From the NCBI GenBank assembly GCA_041665285.1, contig JBAYJC010000006.1, positions 1-64,000 of the forward strand: a DNA stretch of 64,000 bases, in the 5' to 3' direction. Positions 23,611 through 33,328 of the stretch are shown one piece after another (position 1 is the first letter of the stretch; each line of letters starts with the position of its first letter). The notes beneath the pieces are model-generated. The model ran no database searches. It was not told the DNA's origin and was given only the letters and a program-made list of their open reading frames with translations. The stretch comes from JBAYJC01 sp041665285 (GTDB lineage Bacteria > Patescibacteriota > Patescibacteriia > 2-12-FULL-60-25). The translations under genes and the position numbers were made by a program.

Positions 23611-24931
23611 GTTTTTTCGGATGTGCTGGCCTGACATCTTTGTCTACGACAAGCTGGAGGAGATTTGCGACTCGATCGTCCATAACCGCCGCACGACTAT
23701 CCGATCCGGTCACGGCGTCGGGAAGTCCTGGCTCATGGCTCGGGTCGCTATTTGGTTTCTCTCGGTCCATCGACCTGGAATCGTCCTCACCACAGCCCCC
23801 ACAGGGCGTCAGGTGGAGAAAGTCCTCTGGGGAGAGATTCACAGCGCATACAACGCTTCGCGCGTGCCCTTGGGCGGTACGCTATTACAGATCACGTGGA
23901 AGATTGACGAGAGCAACTACGCCCTGGGCTTTTCAACCGAGGAGAGCGTCAATCAGCGCGAGTTTGGATCCGCGAAGATGCAGGGGTTCCACTCCCCAAA
24001 CCTCCTCATCGTCCTAGATGAAGGTGCTGGCATCGCTCCCGAGACGTGGATCGGCGCCACGTCGCTCCTCACGGGCGAAAACAACAAGCTCGTGGACATC
24101 GGCAACCCTTCCAGCCCCACAGGACCGTTTTATGAGACGTTCAAGAGTCCGATATACAACAAGATCCACATCTCCTGCTTTGACCATCCAAACGTGAAGC
24201 TAGGGCGTGTGGTAGTGCCTGGCGCTGTGACACGCGAGTGGATCGAGGAGCGAAAGGCAGAGTGGGGAGAGAATAGCCCACTCTATCAAGCCAAGGTGCT
24301 CGGTAACTTCCCAACGGAGGGCACGGATACTCTGATCCCTCTCACCTGGGTCGAACGCGCTGTCGAGAATCCAAACGTGAAGGAGGAGGGTGCGAAGAGC
24401 ATTGGCTGTGACGTGGCCCGCTTTGGCGATGACCTCACCACGATCTACAAGTGCACGGGTAGCTGGTTCGACCTCGTGGAAGCCGCGGGCAAGCAGGACA
24501 CCACAGAGACCGCCGGAAAGCTCCAGAAAGCGGCAAAAGATTTTGAAACGGAATTTGTGGCCGTGGATGACACGGGCGTCGGTGGAGGCGTCACGGATAT
24601 TTGCCGGTCAAACGGAACGTCAGTCATACCTGTCAACTTTGGATGCGCGGCAAACGATCCTGAGAAGTTTTTTAACCTCAAGGCAGAAATCTACTGGGGA
24701 TTGCGCGAGGCGTTCGAGAAAGAGAATGAAATCCGTATCCCGAACAATCCGCATCTCATTGGCCAGCTCGCGAGCATCAAGTTTTCCATCACTGCCAAGG
24801 GACAGATCAAGATCGAGAGCAAGGACGAGATGAAAAAGCGCGGACTCAAGTCACCGGACCATGCGGATGGTCTCGCGATCTGTTTTTACGCCAAGCGCGC
24901 GAACTGGATACCGGAAATGCTGTGGATATAA
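23552..24931 (+). CDS. Terminase large subunit
   Basis: ATPase and nuclease that packages phage DNA. 459 residues from ATG 23552. Walker A SGHGVGKS at 52-59, Walker B LLIVLDE at 151-157 with catalytic Glu, and the RNase H-like nuclease domain with GCDVARFGDD (D287), AVDDTGVGGGV (D339/D340) and PDHADGLAI near the end. All key residues are present. Confidence 0.93.
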   Translation: MPKPQKKITNIERLQKSPVEFFRMCWPDIFVYDKLEEICDSIVHNRRTTIRSGHGVGKSWLMARVAIWFLSVHRPGIVLTTAPTGRQVEKVLWGEIHSAYNASRVPLGGTLLQITWKIDESNYALGFSTEESVNQREFGSAKMQGFHSPNLLIVLDEGAGIAPETWIGATSLLTGENNKLVDIGNPSSPTGPFYETFKSPIYNKIHISCFDHPNVKLGRVVVPGAVTREWIEERKAEWGENSPLYQAKVLGNFPTEGTDTLIPLTWVERAVENPNVKEEGAKSIGCDVARFGDDLTTIYKCTGSWFDLVEAAGKQDTTETAGKLQKAAKDFETEFVAVDDTGVGGGVTDICRSNGTSVIPVNFGCAANDPEKFFNLKAEIYWGLREAFEKENEIRIPNNPHLIGQLASIKFSITAKGQIKIESKDEMKKRGLKSPDHADGLAICFYAKRANWIPEMLWI

Positions 24932-24970
24932 AGCCCGATCACGCATCGGGTTTTGTCATGCTGGGGGAGT

Positions 24971-27058
24971 ATGAGTCTTCTATCCCGCATTCGACATGCC
25001 TTTGGTGCGCTGACGAAATCCGCGCCGACAAACGTTTTCAACTCCATTTTCGACAGTACATCAAACCCATCGGCAGATATCGAGGGGTGGCAATACAAGG
25101 CTTCGAAACTTCTCGGGGAGGAGATCGGCGCCATGGCTTTACGTTTGTATCGAGTGGCACGCGACGGATCCTGGGATGAGGTGACTGGCGAAAGTGACAT
25201 TTTGTCGCTCTTGGAATCGCCGAATGCGGACATGACGCGCTCTGAGCTTTTTGAGGCGACATCCATGCATTTGGACTTCTACGGGAATGCGTACTGGTTC
25301 CTGGAGGGCGTGAAGGATGAGCGTGGAAAGCCAAAAGCGATTTACTTGCTCAACCCGAAGCATGTACGCGTCGAGAAGACAGGATCATTCCCGCAGAAGG
25401 TAAAGCAATACACGTATTCACTGGGTGGCAAGGAATACAAATTTGAGCCATTCCAGATCCTCCAATTCCGTGAGACAAACCCATCCGACTCCCTCATCGG
25501 CATGGGTCCGATTCAGGCTGTGGCAGACACGGTGGAGCTTGATCAGGAGGCACGGACCTGGAACAAATCATTTTTCAAAAACAGCGCACGTCCTGACCTC
25601 GTACTCAAGTCGAATTTCCGTACGCGTGAGCAGATGGAACCCATGCGCGCGCAATTCGAGGACAAGTACCGCGGATCCAAAAACGCTCATCGCGTCGCTG
25701 TGCTTCCTGAAGGCGTCGTGCCGGAAAAAATGAGCTGGAGTCAGAAAGAGATGGATTTTGTCGAGCAACTCCGCTGGACGCGCGACGACATCCTATCCGG
25801 CTTGCGTACGCCGCACGTTGTCCTTGGCCTTGGTGCTGGGGAGAACCTGAACCGCGCAACTGCTGAGGCCACCAATTACATCTATGCCCTGCGCACGGTG
25901 TGCCCGCGCATGAAGCGGATCGTGCTTTTTTTGAACACACGCCTTTTGTCGCGCTTCGATGGCGACCTCGTCCTGGATTTTGATAACCCTGTTCCACAGA
26001 ACGAGGAGCTGGAGATGAAGAAGCGCCAGGCCGCGCTCGGCAATCAGCCGTACATGACCGTCAACGAGGTGCGCGACACGCTTGGCCTTCAGCCGATCGA
26101 CGGCGGAGACAAGATCGCCACGGTGACGAATTTCGGCGCAGGAGGAACGGCGCCGGCAAAGCGACTCCAGATCAAGACCATGCCAACACGCATCCGAACA
26201 TTCCACAAGAAGGAAGGCGCGAAGGAAGAGGAGGCAGATCTTCTCGCTGGGAAGATCGCCGACAAGCTCAAGATGGCGATGGAGGCGAGCACGCAAAAGG
26301 CAGACGACGGGGAGGAAGGATGGAATGCGTTTGTCGCGCGAGTGACGCCATTCGAAACGAAAGCCAAGGAAGCGATGGCTGACTACGGATTCGCCATGGG
26401 TGATCGAGCTGTTGCGGCGCTGGAGAAGCAGACCAAGGCCATCAATGCCGACGACCTGATCAACTTCGAAGATGAGATCACTTTCATCATCGACGCCATG
26501 GCGCCGGTCATGCGCGAGCTTGCCGAGGCTGAGGGCACAACCGTGGCCGAGATCGTGGGAGGTGCCTTTGATGCGCAGAGCGACCGCCTGGAGAAGGCTG
26601 TGAACGACGCCATCGAACTCATGGCCCAAAACTACAATCAAACCACCGTAGAGGCCTTAAAACGCGAGATTTTGGAGGGTGAAGAGGCGGGGGAGGGGAT
26701 TGATCAGCTCAAGAAGCGCATCCAGGACATCGCCGAGTTTTCGAGCACGGTCCGAGCCGACATGGTGGCGCGCACAGAGTCCTATCGGATCGCGAACATC
26801 GCTGGGCGTGAGGCATACCTTCAGACCGGCATCAAGGAAATGGTCTGGTACACAGCACTCGATGAAAAGGTGTGCGAGTTTTGCGCTCCCCAACACGGGA
26901 AGGTCGTAGCGACTGATGCGAACTTTTTCACCAAGGGCGACGTGATCACGGGAAGCAATGGCGAAACCATGACCGTCGAATACTCCGACATTTACGGCGG
27001 AGCGTTGCACGTGAATTGCCGCTGTCAGGTACGGCCCAATGTGAACTTTGGGGACTGA
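24971..27058 (+). CDS. Portal protein fused to MuF-like head morphogenesis domain
   Basis: 695 residues. Residues 1 to about 400 form an HK97-type portal (LYGNAY-like DFYGNAYWFLEG, LRTPHVVLGLGAGENLNRATAEA, LDFDNPVPQNEELEMKK). A hinge of acidic helices follows, and the last 150 residues are an SPP1 gp7/MuF-like domain (RTESYRIANIAGREAYLQTG, WYTALDEKVCEFCAPQHGKV, HVNCRCQVRP). In most siphophages these are two genes. The start at ATG 24971 (context AGTATG) is chosen over TTG 24953. Confidence 0.9.
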   Translation: MSLLSRIRHAFGALTKSAPTNVFNSIFDSTSNPSADIEGWQYKASKLLGEEIGAMALRLYRVARDGSWDEVTGESDILSLLESPNADMTRSELFEATSMHLDFYGNAYWFLEGVKDERGKPKAIYLLNPKHVRVEKTGSFPQKVKQYTYSLGGKEYKFEPFQILQFRETNPSDSLIGMGPIQAVADTVELDQEARTWNKSFFKNSARPDLVLKSNFRTREQMEPMRAQFEDKYRGSKNAHRVAVLPEGVVPEKMSWSQKEMDFVEQLRWTRDDILSGLRTPHVVLGLGAGENLNRATAEATNYIYALRTVCPRMKRIVLFLNTRLLSRFDGDLVLDFDNPVPQNEELEMKKRQAALGNQPYMTVNEVRDTLGLQPIDGGDKIATVTNFGAGGTAPAKRLQIKTMPTRIRTFHKKEGAKEEEADLLAGKIADKLKMAMEASTQKADDGEEGWNAFVARVTPFETKAKEAMADYGFAMGDRAVAALEKQTKAINADDLINFEDEITFIIDAMAPVMRELAEAEGTTVAEIVGGAFDAQSDRLEKAVNDAIELMAQNYNQTTVEALKREILEGEEAGEGIDQLKKRIQDIAEFSSTVRADMVARTESYRIANIAGREAYLQTGIKEMVWYTALDEKVCEFCAPQHGKVVATDANFFTKGDVITGSNGETMTVEYSDIYGGALHVNCRCQVRPNVNFGD

Positions 27059-27123
27059 GTGTGGATAAAACACACGAATCGTTCGCGCAAATCTTTATCT
27101 TGAAAGCATAACCCTTCGCATCT

Positions 27124-28278
27124 ATGACCGAAATCATCAAGCACTTGCAATGCAAAGCATTCGTCGAAAAAGCGAATGGACTCCTCACTGTCGTCGCGAG
27201 CGATGAAACCGTGGATCGTTCTGGCGAGAGCATTCCGATCTCCTCGTGGGATCTGACCAATTTTCAGAAGTCACCGCGCTTGCTCATCGACCACGACTAT
27301 TCCGTGAAGAGCATCGTGGGCGTTGCCGATAACATCCGCACGCAAGACGGCAAGCTCATGTTCGAGCCGCGCTTTCATGAAATCACGGATGCCGCGCGCG
27401 AATGCAAGGCGCTTGTGGAGCAAGGTTTTCTCGACACCGTATCCGTTGGGTTCATCAGCCGCATGAAGGACGGAAAAGTGACGAACGAGCTCCTGGAGGT
27501 CTCCTTCGTGGCCGTACCATGCAACCCGAATGCTCGGACCATGGCTTTGGAGGAAGAGCTGGCCGTGAAGAGCTTCATGAAAGACGCCGGCGTGGAAGAG
27601 GTGAAGCCGGAAGAGAAACCGGTCGAGGAACCGTCAAAACCCGAGGAAAAGCCCGAAAATGCAGGGGAAGAGCCGGTAGGGGAGGGGAGTGGGGAGGAGC
27701 CACAGGAGGCTGTGGAAAAGGGGCTCGTGTATGACACCTTGGAAGCCGCAAGCGAGATCCGAAGTCAGAAGTACAGCATCATGGATCCGATCGTGTACGC
27801 CTTCTGGGACTTCGTAGACGCCTTCATGTTGGACTCCACACCTATCGAGTCACTGAGCGCCCTCTGCGAGGACTATAAGGCCACCATGACCCAACTCATG
27901 ACGGCAGGAGTGCAAATGGAAAAGCAGGAGAAGCCACTCGTCAAAGCCATGGCTGTCTGGTCCATGAAGACGTACCAGGAAATGACCAAATCCGGACGAG
28001 TGTTGTCAGACGCTAACCGTACGATCATTCAAAACGCCATCGCTCAAATGAATGAAGCGAACAGTGCTTTGCAGACGTTGCTCGATGCAACCGATCCGCA
28101 GGGTACTGAGGAGAAGGCCCAGGATGGCAAGGGCGCTCCAAAACAAAGGTCGAGTGGTGCAGGGTTCGATGACGAAGCCCAACTCAAATCATGGCTTCTC
28201 ATGCGTCGAGCTTTGCGCGCCGTGAATTCGGCAACGTCAGAGGTTTTGGCTAAATCAAAGATTACTCTTAAAAAATAA
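27124..28278 (+). CDS. Prohead protease S78 with C-terminal scaffold-like extension
   Basis: 384 residues. The N-terminal protease domain shows LLIDHDYSV (H57) and DTVSVGFI (S107) of the herpes/HK97 protease fold, with a supporting acidic residue in ELLEVSFVAVP. From about 150 on, a Glu/Pro-rich linker (many EEKP repeats) leads to about 190 helical residues that may act as built-in scaffold, since no separate scaffold gene exists before the capsid gene. Confidence 0.88.
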   Translation: MTEIIKHLQCKAFVEKANGLLTVVASDETVDRSGESIPISSWDLTNFQKSPRLLIDHDYSVKSIVGVADNIRTQDGKLMFEPRFHEITDAARECKALVEQGFLDTVSVGFISRMKDGKVTNELLEVSFVAVPCNPNARTMALEEELAVKSFMKDAGVEEVKPEEKPVEEPSKPEEKPENAGEEPVGEGSGEEPQEAVEKGLVYDTLEAASEIRSQKYSIMDPIVYAFWDFVDAFMLDSTPIESLSALCEDYKATMTQLMTAGVQMEKQEKPLVKAMAVWSMKTYQEMTKSGRVLSDANRTIIQNAIAQMNEANSALQTLLDATDPQGTEEKAQDGKGAPKQRSSGAGFDDEAQLKSWLLMRRALRAVNSATSEVLAKSKITLKK

Positions 28279-28280
28279 GT

Positions 28281-29456
28281 ATGTTGGATCTCGAATTGTT
28301 CAAGAAAGAAATGTCGGCAGAAATCAAGAGCCACCTCGATACGGCTCTGGAAAGCCGATTGAAGTCAGTCATCGGTGAAGAGCGCTCATCCATCGTCCGC
28401 GAAATCGTGGAAGATATGCGCGTCGAGCGTGCTGTGCTCGGTCATGACCGAACCGGCCTCTCAGAAGGACAGAAGACAGAATTTGTGAAATTCGTGAAGA
28501 GCATCCCAGCACAAACCAAGGCCAACGAGGCAATGGTTGGTGATCAGGATTCTCGTGGTGGGTATTTGATCGCGCCGGAAGTGGCAAACGCCATCCTCCG
28601 CATCGCGGCTTCCGTGGGCATCGCCATGAGCCAATGCGCACGCTGGGACATGAAGGGCGACGAGCTCGATGTGCCTGCATACGCTGGTTCCATCTTGGAA
28701 GGCGAATGGTTGGGCTTTGACGCGGTTGGTTCCGTCACGGGTGTTACATTCAAGGCCGCGAAACTCTTGGCAAAGAGCTGGCAACTCGCGTTCGTTGTCG
28801 GCAAGGATCTCTTGTCCGAAGCGACGCCACAGGTTGCAGACTTCCTCTTGGCATTGGCTGGCGAAGCATGGGCGAATGCGCTCGATAAACAGGTGTTCAT
28901 CGGTACAGGCGCACCATTCACCGGTGTTTTGACGGATGCGAACGTGGGCACGCTCACCCTCGCCACTGGCAAGGATACGTTTGCCGAGTATGACGTGATC
29001 GACGACTCCTCGGATGCCATCGCTTCCGTGGAAGAATCCGTGCTCGATGGTGCGGCCTTCTACTTCTCCCGCACGGTGTGGGCGAAATTGCGTGTTCAGC
29101 AAGATTCGGCTGGTAACTACCTCCTCCCACAAGCTGGCGCTCTCTTGAGTGCAAACTTCAAGAACGGCGGACCGAAGCCTGCTGGTGAAATTTTGGGCTT
29201 CCCTGTCTATACCTGCCGCCACTTGCCAGCGAACAGCGCCACGGCTGTGTCAACCAAATTCGGCGTGTTCGGTAGCTTGAAATGTGTCGGTCTTGGTCTG
29301 AAATCTGAGATGGACATGGCTGTCTATGCGAGCGGTACATTCGGCGGCAAAGAAGTCGCCCTGTCTCGTCAGCTCGGCATGGTGTACGGCTCTCGCGCCG
29401 CTGTGTCGTTGACATTGCCGGCAGGATTGGTCGCCATCAAGACCGCCGCCTCCTAA
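28281..29456 (+). CDS. HK97-fold major capsid protein
   Basis: 391 residues. The first 80 or so form a charged helical delta region (SAEIKSHLDTALESRLKSVIGEERSS) probably removed by the protease. The rest matches the HK97 fold: GGYLIAPEVANAILRIAA, AKSWQLAFVVGKDLLSEA, LDKQVFIGTG, FYFSRTVWAKLR and ILGFPVYTCRHLP. It follows the protease by 2 bp. Confidence 0.93.
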   Translation: MLDLELFKKEMSAEIKSHLDTALESRLKSVIGEERSSIVREIVEDMRVERAVLGHDRTGLSEGQKTEFVKFVKSIPAQTKANEAMVGDQDSRGGYLIAPEVANAILRIAASVGIAMSQCARWDMKGDELDVPAYAGSILEGEWLGFDAVGSVTGVTFKAAKLLAKSWQLAFVVGKDLLSEATPQVADFLLALAGEAWANALDKQVFIGTGAPFTGVLTDANVGTLTLATGKDTFAEYDVIDDSSDAIASVEESVLDGAAFYFSRTVWAKLRVQQDSAGNYLLPQAGALLSANFKNGGPKPAGEILGFPVYTCRHLPANSATAVSTKFGVFGSLKCVGLGLKSEMDMAVYASGTFGGKEVALSRQLGMVYGSRAAVSLTLPAGLVAIKTAAS

Positions 29457-29461
29457 TCAGT

Positions 29462-29785
29462 ATGATCACGCGCTCATACAAGGTCTTGAGACCTATCGCG
29501 TACAACGGCAGGCATGAGATCGGGGAGATTGTCGAGATGCCGCCGGAAGATGCTGAGAACATCGGGGCTGAGTATCTGGTGCCCGTAACCGCCACAATCA
29601 AAATGACGGTAGAGCACACAGAAGCGGGCGCCGATGCAAAGGCGAACGAAGCCACGACCAAGCCGAAAGGCAAGGGGAAGGGCAAAGGAAAGAAAACCGA
29701 GGAATCCGAGGAGGCGGGCGCCGATGCAAAGGCGAACGAAGCCGAAGAGTCCAAGGAAGAAACTAAATCATCCGATAAAGAATAA
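29462..29785 (+). CDS. Small structural-region protein with Lys/Glu repeats
   Basis: 107 residues. The first 50 form a compact beta domain (SYKVLRPIAYNGRHEIGEIVEM). The C-terminal half holds two copies of EAGADAKANEA separated by KGKGKGKGKK, with a matching DNA repeat of about 30 bp. It may be a head accessory protein by position only. Confidence 0.6.
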   Translation: MITRSYKVLRPIAYNGRHEIGEIVEMPPEDAENIGAEYLVPVTATIKMTVEHTEAGADAKANEATTKPKGKGKGKGKKTEESEEAGADAKANEAEESKEETKSSDKE

Positions 29786-29790
29786 ATGCT

Positions 29791-30204
29791 ATGACTGTTG
29801 CAGAAAATGTAAAGCCGCTCGCTTCGATCGTTCCGCAGACTATCGCTTCGGCGACGACCACTGCGGGCGCCGCGGTCGATACCATGGGGTACGACAACGT
29901 AGAATGGGTGATCGCCGTTGGCGACCTCGATCTCGTTGGCGGCGACGAAACGCACACGATCAAAATTCAGGAGTCCGTCGATGCGGCATTCAGTTCACCC
30001 GTTGACATCACTGGCGCGACTGTTGCTATGACGGCAGATAGCACCGTGAAAACGATCAAGGTGCTCGGCCTTGGAACCGGATCCCGTCTGCGCTATCAGC
30101 GTGCCTACGTCACGACTGTCGGCGCGACTGTGTCCTGTCCGATCTGCGTCCTCGCCGCCCTTGGTGGAGCGAAGATGAACCCGTGCAATACTCCTGACGC
30201 CTAG
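29791..30204 (+). CDS. Putative head decoration or accessory protein
   Basis: 137 residues, almost all beta strands (DNVEWVIAVGDLDLVGGDETHTIKIQ). Position right behind the capsid gene and beta-rich composition fit a decoration or minor head protein. No motif is recognised. Confidence 0.6.
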   Translation: MTVAENVKPLASIVPQTIASATTTAGAAVDTMGYDNVEWVIAVGDLDLVGGDETHTIKIQESVDAAFSSPVDITGATVAMTADSTVKTIKVLGLGTGSRLRYQRAYVTTVGATVSCPICVLAALGGAKMNPCNTPDA

Positions 30205-30216
30205 GCGTTGGAGGCT

Positions 30217-30240
30217 CTGCCCTGATTGGCGTCAGGGCAG
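30217..30240 (+). terminator. Hairpin between head and connector genes
   Basis: Nine-bp perfect stem CTGCCCTGA / TCAGGGCAG with a 6-nt loop, no T-run. It may lower readthrough from the highly expressed capsid genes into the connector genes. Confidence 0.5.
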
Positions 30241-30258
30241 TCCTCTACTGCTTATCCT

Positions 30259-30882
30259 ATGGCCGCAACTATCCATCCCCGCGCTCTCACGACCCTTGCA
30301 CGCGTAAAAGCTCGCCTGGGTATTTCGGTTTCTACGCTCGACGATCTCCTCACCGAGATGATCAGCGCCGCCACGGACTTGATAGAGTCTTATTGTGATC
30401 GGAAATTCAAGTCCGATACATACACAAGCGAGGTCTATGGCCTCGATGTCGAGGACGGACACTTTGTGGCATTGAAGCAGGCTCCTGTGACCGCGCTCAC
30501 GACCGCCCAATACCGCGCAGGTACGCCGGACGTACCCGCATGGACTTCTTACCTCGCGAGCGAATTCGAGCTCGTAGGGGACGGCAGGGCGGGTCTGGTG
30601 CGAATCTATGGAGGCGTGCCAACTGGGACGAATAACGTTCGATTTACCTACACAGCCGGATACCTGATTGATTTCACGAACGAGGGCGATATCACAAAGC
30701 ACACGCTTCCATTTGATGTCAGCGATCTTTGCGAACGCATCGTGATCCGCCTATTCAAACGCCGAGAAGACGTGGGAAAGACGACGGTGAGCGCTGGGGA
30801 GGCGAGTGTCAGCTATCGAGCTTCATTCGATGAAGAGGACAAGATGACTCTCGAACGCTATCGACGCGTTGTCCTCGTCTGA
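30259..30882 (+). CDS. Head-tail connector protein (gp6-like)
   Basis: 207 residues from ATG 30259 (context CCTATG). The N-terminal helical part, ARVKARLGIS...DDLLTEMISAATDLIESYCDRKF, is typical of the HK97 gp6/SPP1 gp15 adaptor family, followed by a beta-rich centre and a helical end. It precedes the gp10-like gene as in HK97. Confidence 0.8.
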   Translation: MAATIHPRALTTLARVKARLGISVSTLDDLLTEMISAATDLIESYCDRKFKSDTYTSEVYGLDVEDGHFVALKQAPVTALTTAQYRAGTPDVPAWTSYLASEFELVGDGRAGLVRIYGGVPTGTNNVRFTYTAGYLIDFTNEGDITKHTLPFDVSDLCERIVIRLFKRREDVGKTTVSAGEASVSYRASFDEEDKMTLERYRRVVLV

Positions 30883-30883
30883 T

Positions 30884-31273
30884 ATGGCTACCTACGCGAT
30901 CAAAATCGAGAATCTGGATGCCTTGCGGAACGCCATGAGGCAATTCCCCGAGATCGCGGCAAAACACCTTCAGACAGCAGTCGAGGAGGGCGTCGCGATT
31001 ATTCATGAACGCTCCGCGCGCTCCGTGGGGATTGTGCCGGTCAAAACTGGCAACCTTTCAAACTCGTTCAGCACGGGCATCGCCATCGGTCGGCTGTACG
31101 GGCGCATCGGTCCAACCGCGCACTATGCCCGCTACGTGAACGACGGTACGAAGAAGATGCGCGCGCGACGGTACATGGAAAAACTGGAAGCCGTAACAAC
31201 TCCAAAGATCAACGAGCGCTTTGTGAAGGCGCTTGACCGAGTGGCTGACGAAATTGCTAATCGATCATCTTGA
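30884..31273 (+). CDS. HK97 gp10-like tail completion protein
   Basis: 129 residues. LRNAMRQFPEIAAKHLQTAVEEG, VPVKTGNLSNSF and the ending with YARYVNDGTKKMRARRYM are typical of the gp10 family that joins head and tail. The start is ATG 30884, one base after the connector stop. Confidence 0.82.
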   Translation: MATYAIKIENLDALRNAMRQFPEIAAKHLQTAVEEGVAIIHERSARSVGIVPVKTGNLSNSFSTGIAIGRLYGRIGPTAHYARYVNDGTKKMRARRYMEKLEAVTTPKINERFVKALDRVADEIANRSS

Positions 31274-31274
31274 T

Positions 31275-31721
31275 ATGTCTTTTGTCTCAATACGCACGAA
31301 ACTCTTGGCCATCCTGAACGCCCGTAAAACGGCCACAGTGTTGGGCGAGGTCTTTGATGGGGAGCAGGACCAACAACGACTCGACATCAGCGCCTATCCC
31401 GTTGCAGAGCTCCGCCGTAGCGCGAGCGAAGCCGACTACTTCACCGCCGGAGGGCTGGGCGAGGATCTGAACACGTACGTCTTTGACATCTGGCTCTATT
31501 CCGAGCTTGAGAACGTGGGCACGAGCGTGGCAGAGAAGGCGCTGGACGTGGTGCTTGATGACCTGATCTACCAATTCGCGCATGATCGTACGCTCACGGG
31601 CACAGCAGACGGGGGAGTGAGGCCGACGGTCACAAAAGGAGGATTCGTAGAGTGGCGTGGAAAATTGCATGCCGTGGCTGTTCTCACGGTCCGCTGTCTG
31701 AAAATTCAAGACAACGCATAG
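31275..31721 (+). CDS. Tail terminator-like protein
   Basis: 148 residues from ATG 31275. Position between the gp10-like and tail tube genes, size and mixed alpha/beta pattern fit the tail terminator family (lambda gpU-like), but motifs are not distinctive. Start codon one base after the previous stop. Confidence 0.65.
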   Translation: MSFVSIRTKLLAILNARKTATVLGEVFDGEQDQQRLDISAYPVAELRRSASEADYFTAGGLGEDLNTYVFDIWLYSELENVGTSVAEKALDVVLDDLIYQFAHDRTLTGTADGGVRPTVTKGGFVEWRGKLHAVAVLTVRCLKIQDNA

Positions 31722-31749
31722 GGCTGTGGATTATTGAGGTGTGTGGATT

Positions 31750-31790
31750 GAGGCGTTCGTTATGCTCAAAGCATGATGAACGCCTCTTTG
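31750..31790 (+). terminator. Terminator before the 31800 ORF
   Basis: Long stem GAGGCGTTC...GAACGCCTC (31750-31758, 31778-31786) extended by ATGC/GCAT around a TCAAA loop, then CTTTG. It decides the next start: ATG 31773 lies inside the hairpin, so ATG 31800 is preferred. Confidence 0.65.
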
Positions 31791-31799
31791 AATAAATCT

Positions 31800-31976
31800 A
31801 TGTCCAAGAAAGACGTGCAGACCAAAGCCGAAACGGCGGCGGATGCTTCTACGTGTGCGCAAAGCGAGTGGTACTTCAGTGCCTCAGACGGTCGGCCGCC
31901 GGTCACGATCATCTCCGCAACCTTTGAGGAAGCGGTCGAGCAGTATAACGAGCGATTTAACCTTAAAGAATCATAA
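31800..31976 (+). CDS. Small protein before the tail tube gene, unknown
   Basis: 58 residues from ATG 31800 (MSKKDVQTKAETAADAST...). The C-terminal part (ATFEEAVEQYNERFNLKES) is helical. It might belong to tail assembly by location. Confidence 0.5.
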   Translation: MSKKDVQTKAETAADASTCAQSEWYFSASDGRPPVTIISATFEEAVEQYNERFNLKES

Positions 31977-31986
31977 TTTTTGACCT

Positions 31987-32964
31987 ATGGCGAAATTCAC
32001 TGGTGCGAGGATTGATCTCGGAGTCGGCAAGGAGTCGGTACGTGGCACGGGCGTTGCCCCTACGTATTGGCTTCGTCCGAGCGAGGTCAGCGTTGACGAG
32101 AAGGTTATGCGGTCCATGGATGAATCCACCCGTAACCTGATCGAGGATTCGGTTGACTCTCAGGTGGTGGGGAAGCTCGCCGATGGCGAATTTACGCTCC
32201 CGATCCGCGACTCATCCATCGGCCTCTTGCTTTTGAACATCTTCGGGACTGATACGCCGGCCGCCAAATCCGCACCGAAAGCCACGTTATATGTCCATTC
32301 CGTCACGGTGGCGCAGTCGAACCAGCATGCCGAGATCACGATGCTCCTGAAAGAGGCGAATGCAGATAAGGACTACGCCCTCTCGATGCTCACGGGCATG
32401 GAGCTTTCGATCGAGCTTGGTAAGCACGCCACGGCAAAGTTTGGGTTCCGCTCCAAGACGGGCGCTGTGCAAGCACGTACGGCCACGTATACGGCGGAGA
32501 ACATCTTCTTGCCCAATCATGGCGTGGTGAAGTTTGCGTCAGCCCTATCAGGCTTAACAGCCGCATCAGGCATCAAGGTGCGATCCGTGAATCTGAAGAT
32601 CGACAAGAAGATCGAGGACGACCGCGCGCTTGGATCGGTTGATCCGGAAGACATCCTCAACACCACATTCAGCGTCACGGGGGAGATTGAGCTCGTCTAC
32701 GATGCAACGACGTACGTCACGAGCTTGCTCGCGAACACCGCACAAGCCTTGCGCATCGACCTCCAGAACACGGCCGTGACCATCGGTACGTCCGCGAATC
32801 CTGGACTCCAGATCAACCTCGCGAAGGTCCTCCTCGAAGAAGTGTCCCGCGGTTTCGGCAAGGGAGACATCGTGACGCAGACGCTCTCGTTCAAGGCGTT
32901 CTACAGTGACACCGACTCTTCCATGATCGGCGCCGTTCTTACCAACCTCGTAGCCTCCTACTAA
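31987..32964 (+). CDS. Phage tail tube protein
   Basis: 325 residues. MAKFTGARIDLGVGKESVRG...PTYWLRPSEVSV and the long beta-rich body with GKLADGEFTLPIR and FGFRSKTGAV fit the tail tube family of long-tailed phages. The larger size suggests an extra surface domain. The start follows a CCTATG context. Confidence 0.75.
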   Translation: MAKFTGARIDLGVGKESVRGTGVAPTYWLRPSEVSVDEKVMRSMDESTRNLIEDSVDSQVVGKLADGEFTLPIRDSSIGLLLLNIFGTDTPAAKSAPKATLYVHSVTVAQSNQHAEITMLLKEANADKDYALSMLTGMELSIELGKHATAKFGFRSKTGAVQARTATYTAENIFLPNHGVVKFASALSGLTAASGIKVRSVNLKIDKKIEDDRALGSVDPEDILNTTFSVTGEIELVYDATTYVTSLLANTAQALRIDLQNTAVTIGTSANPGLQINLAKVLLEEVSRGFGKGDIVTQTLSFKAFYSDTDSSMIGAVLTNLVASY

Positions 32965-32968
32965 ACAT

Positions 32969-33319
32969 ATGCCCGCACCATACATTTCGAGCGCTTTGGA
33001 AATCGGTGGCGTGATTCATTCATCTGCCGCATGGCTCAAGTCGCTCTCAGGTCGAATTGATCAAAGCGCGCCAAGCGATGATTATTTTCTTTTGCTCATT
33101 GATGACAGCGTAGAGCCGGAAAATGGCGCTGTGACGCGCATCGCTGGTTCCTCGAAATTCGTACACGTGCAGGGCTCGGATACGCTGATCGATCTGCCGA
33201 TTCCAGCGAAAGAGATCCATGGTGATACTGGACTGGTTTGGATGTTGTCAACGACAGAGTTTGAGCTCACGAAAGCCGGAGCCTATGCGGCTGTAACGGC
33301 GACGTGCGAGAACGGCTAG
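32969..33319 (+). CDS. Virion-region protein, unknown
   Basis: 116 residues, beta-rich (FLLLIDDSVEPENGAVTRIAG), 4 bp after the tail tube gene and 9 bp before the SGNH hydrolase gene. Could be a virion accessory; not recognised. Confidence 0.55.
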   Translation: MPAPYISSALEIGGVIHSSAAWLKSLSGRIDQSAPSDDYFLLLIDDSVEPENGAVTRIAGSSKFVHVQGSDTLIDLPIPAKEIHGDTGLVWMLSTTEFELTKAGAYAAVTATCENG

Positions 33320-33328
33320 AACACCAAT

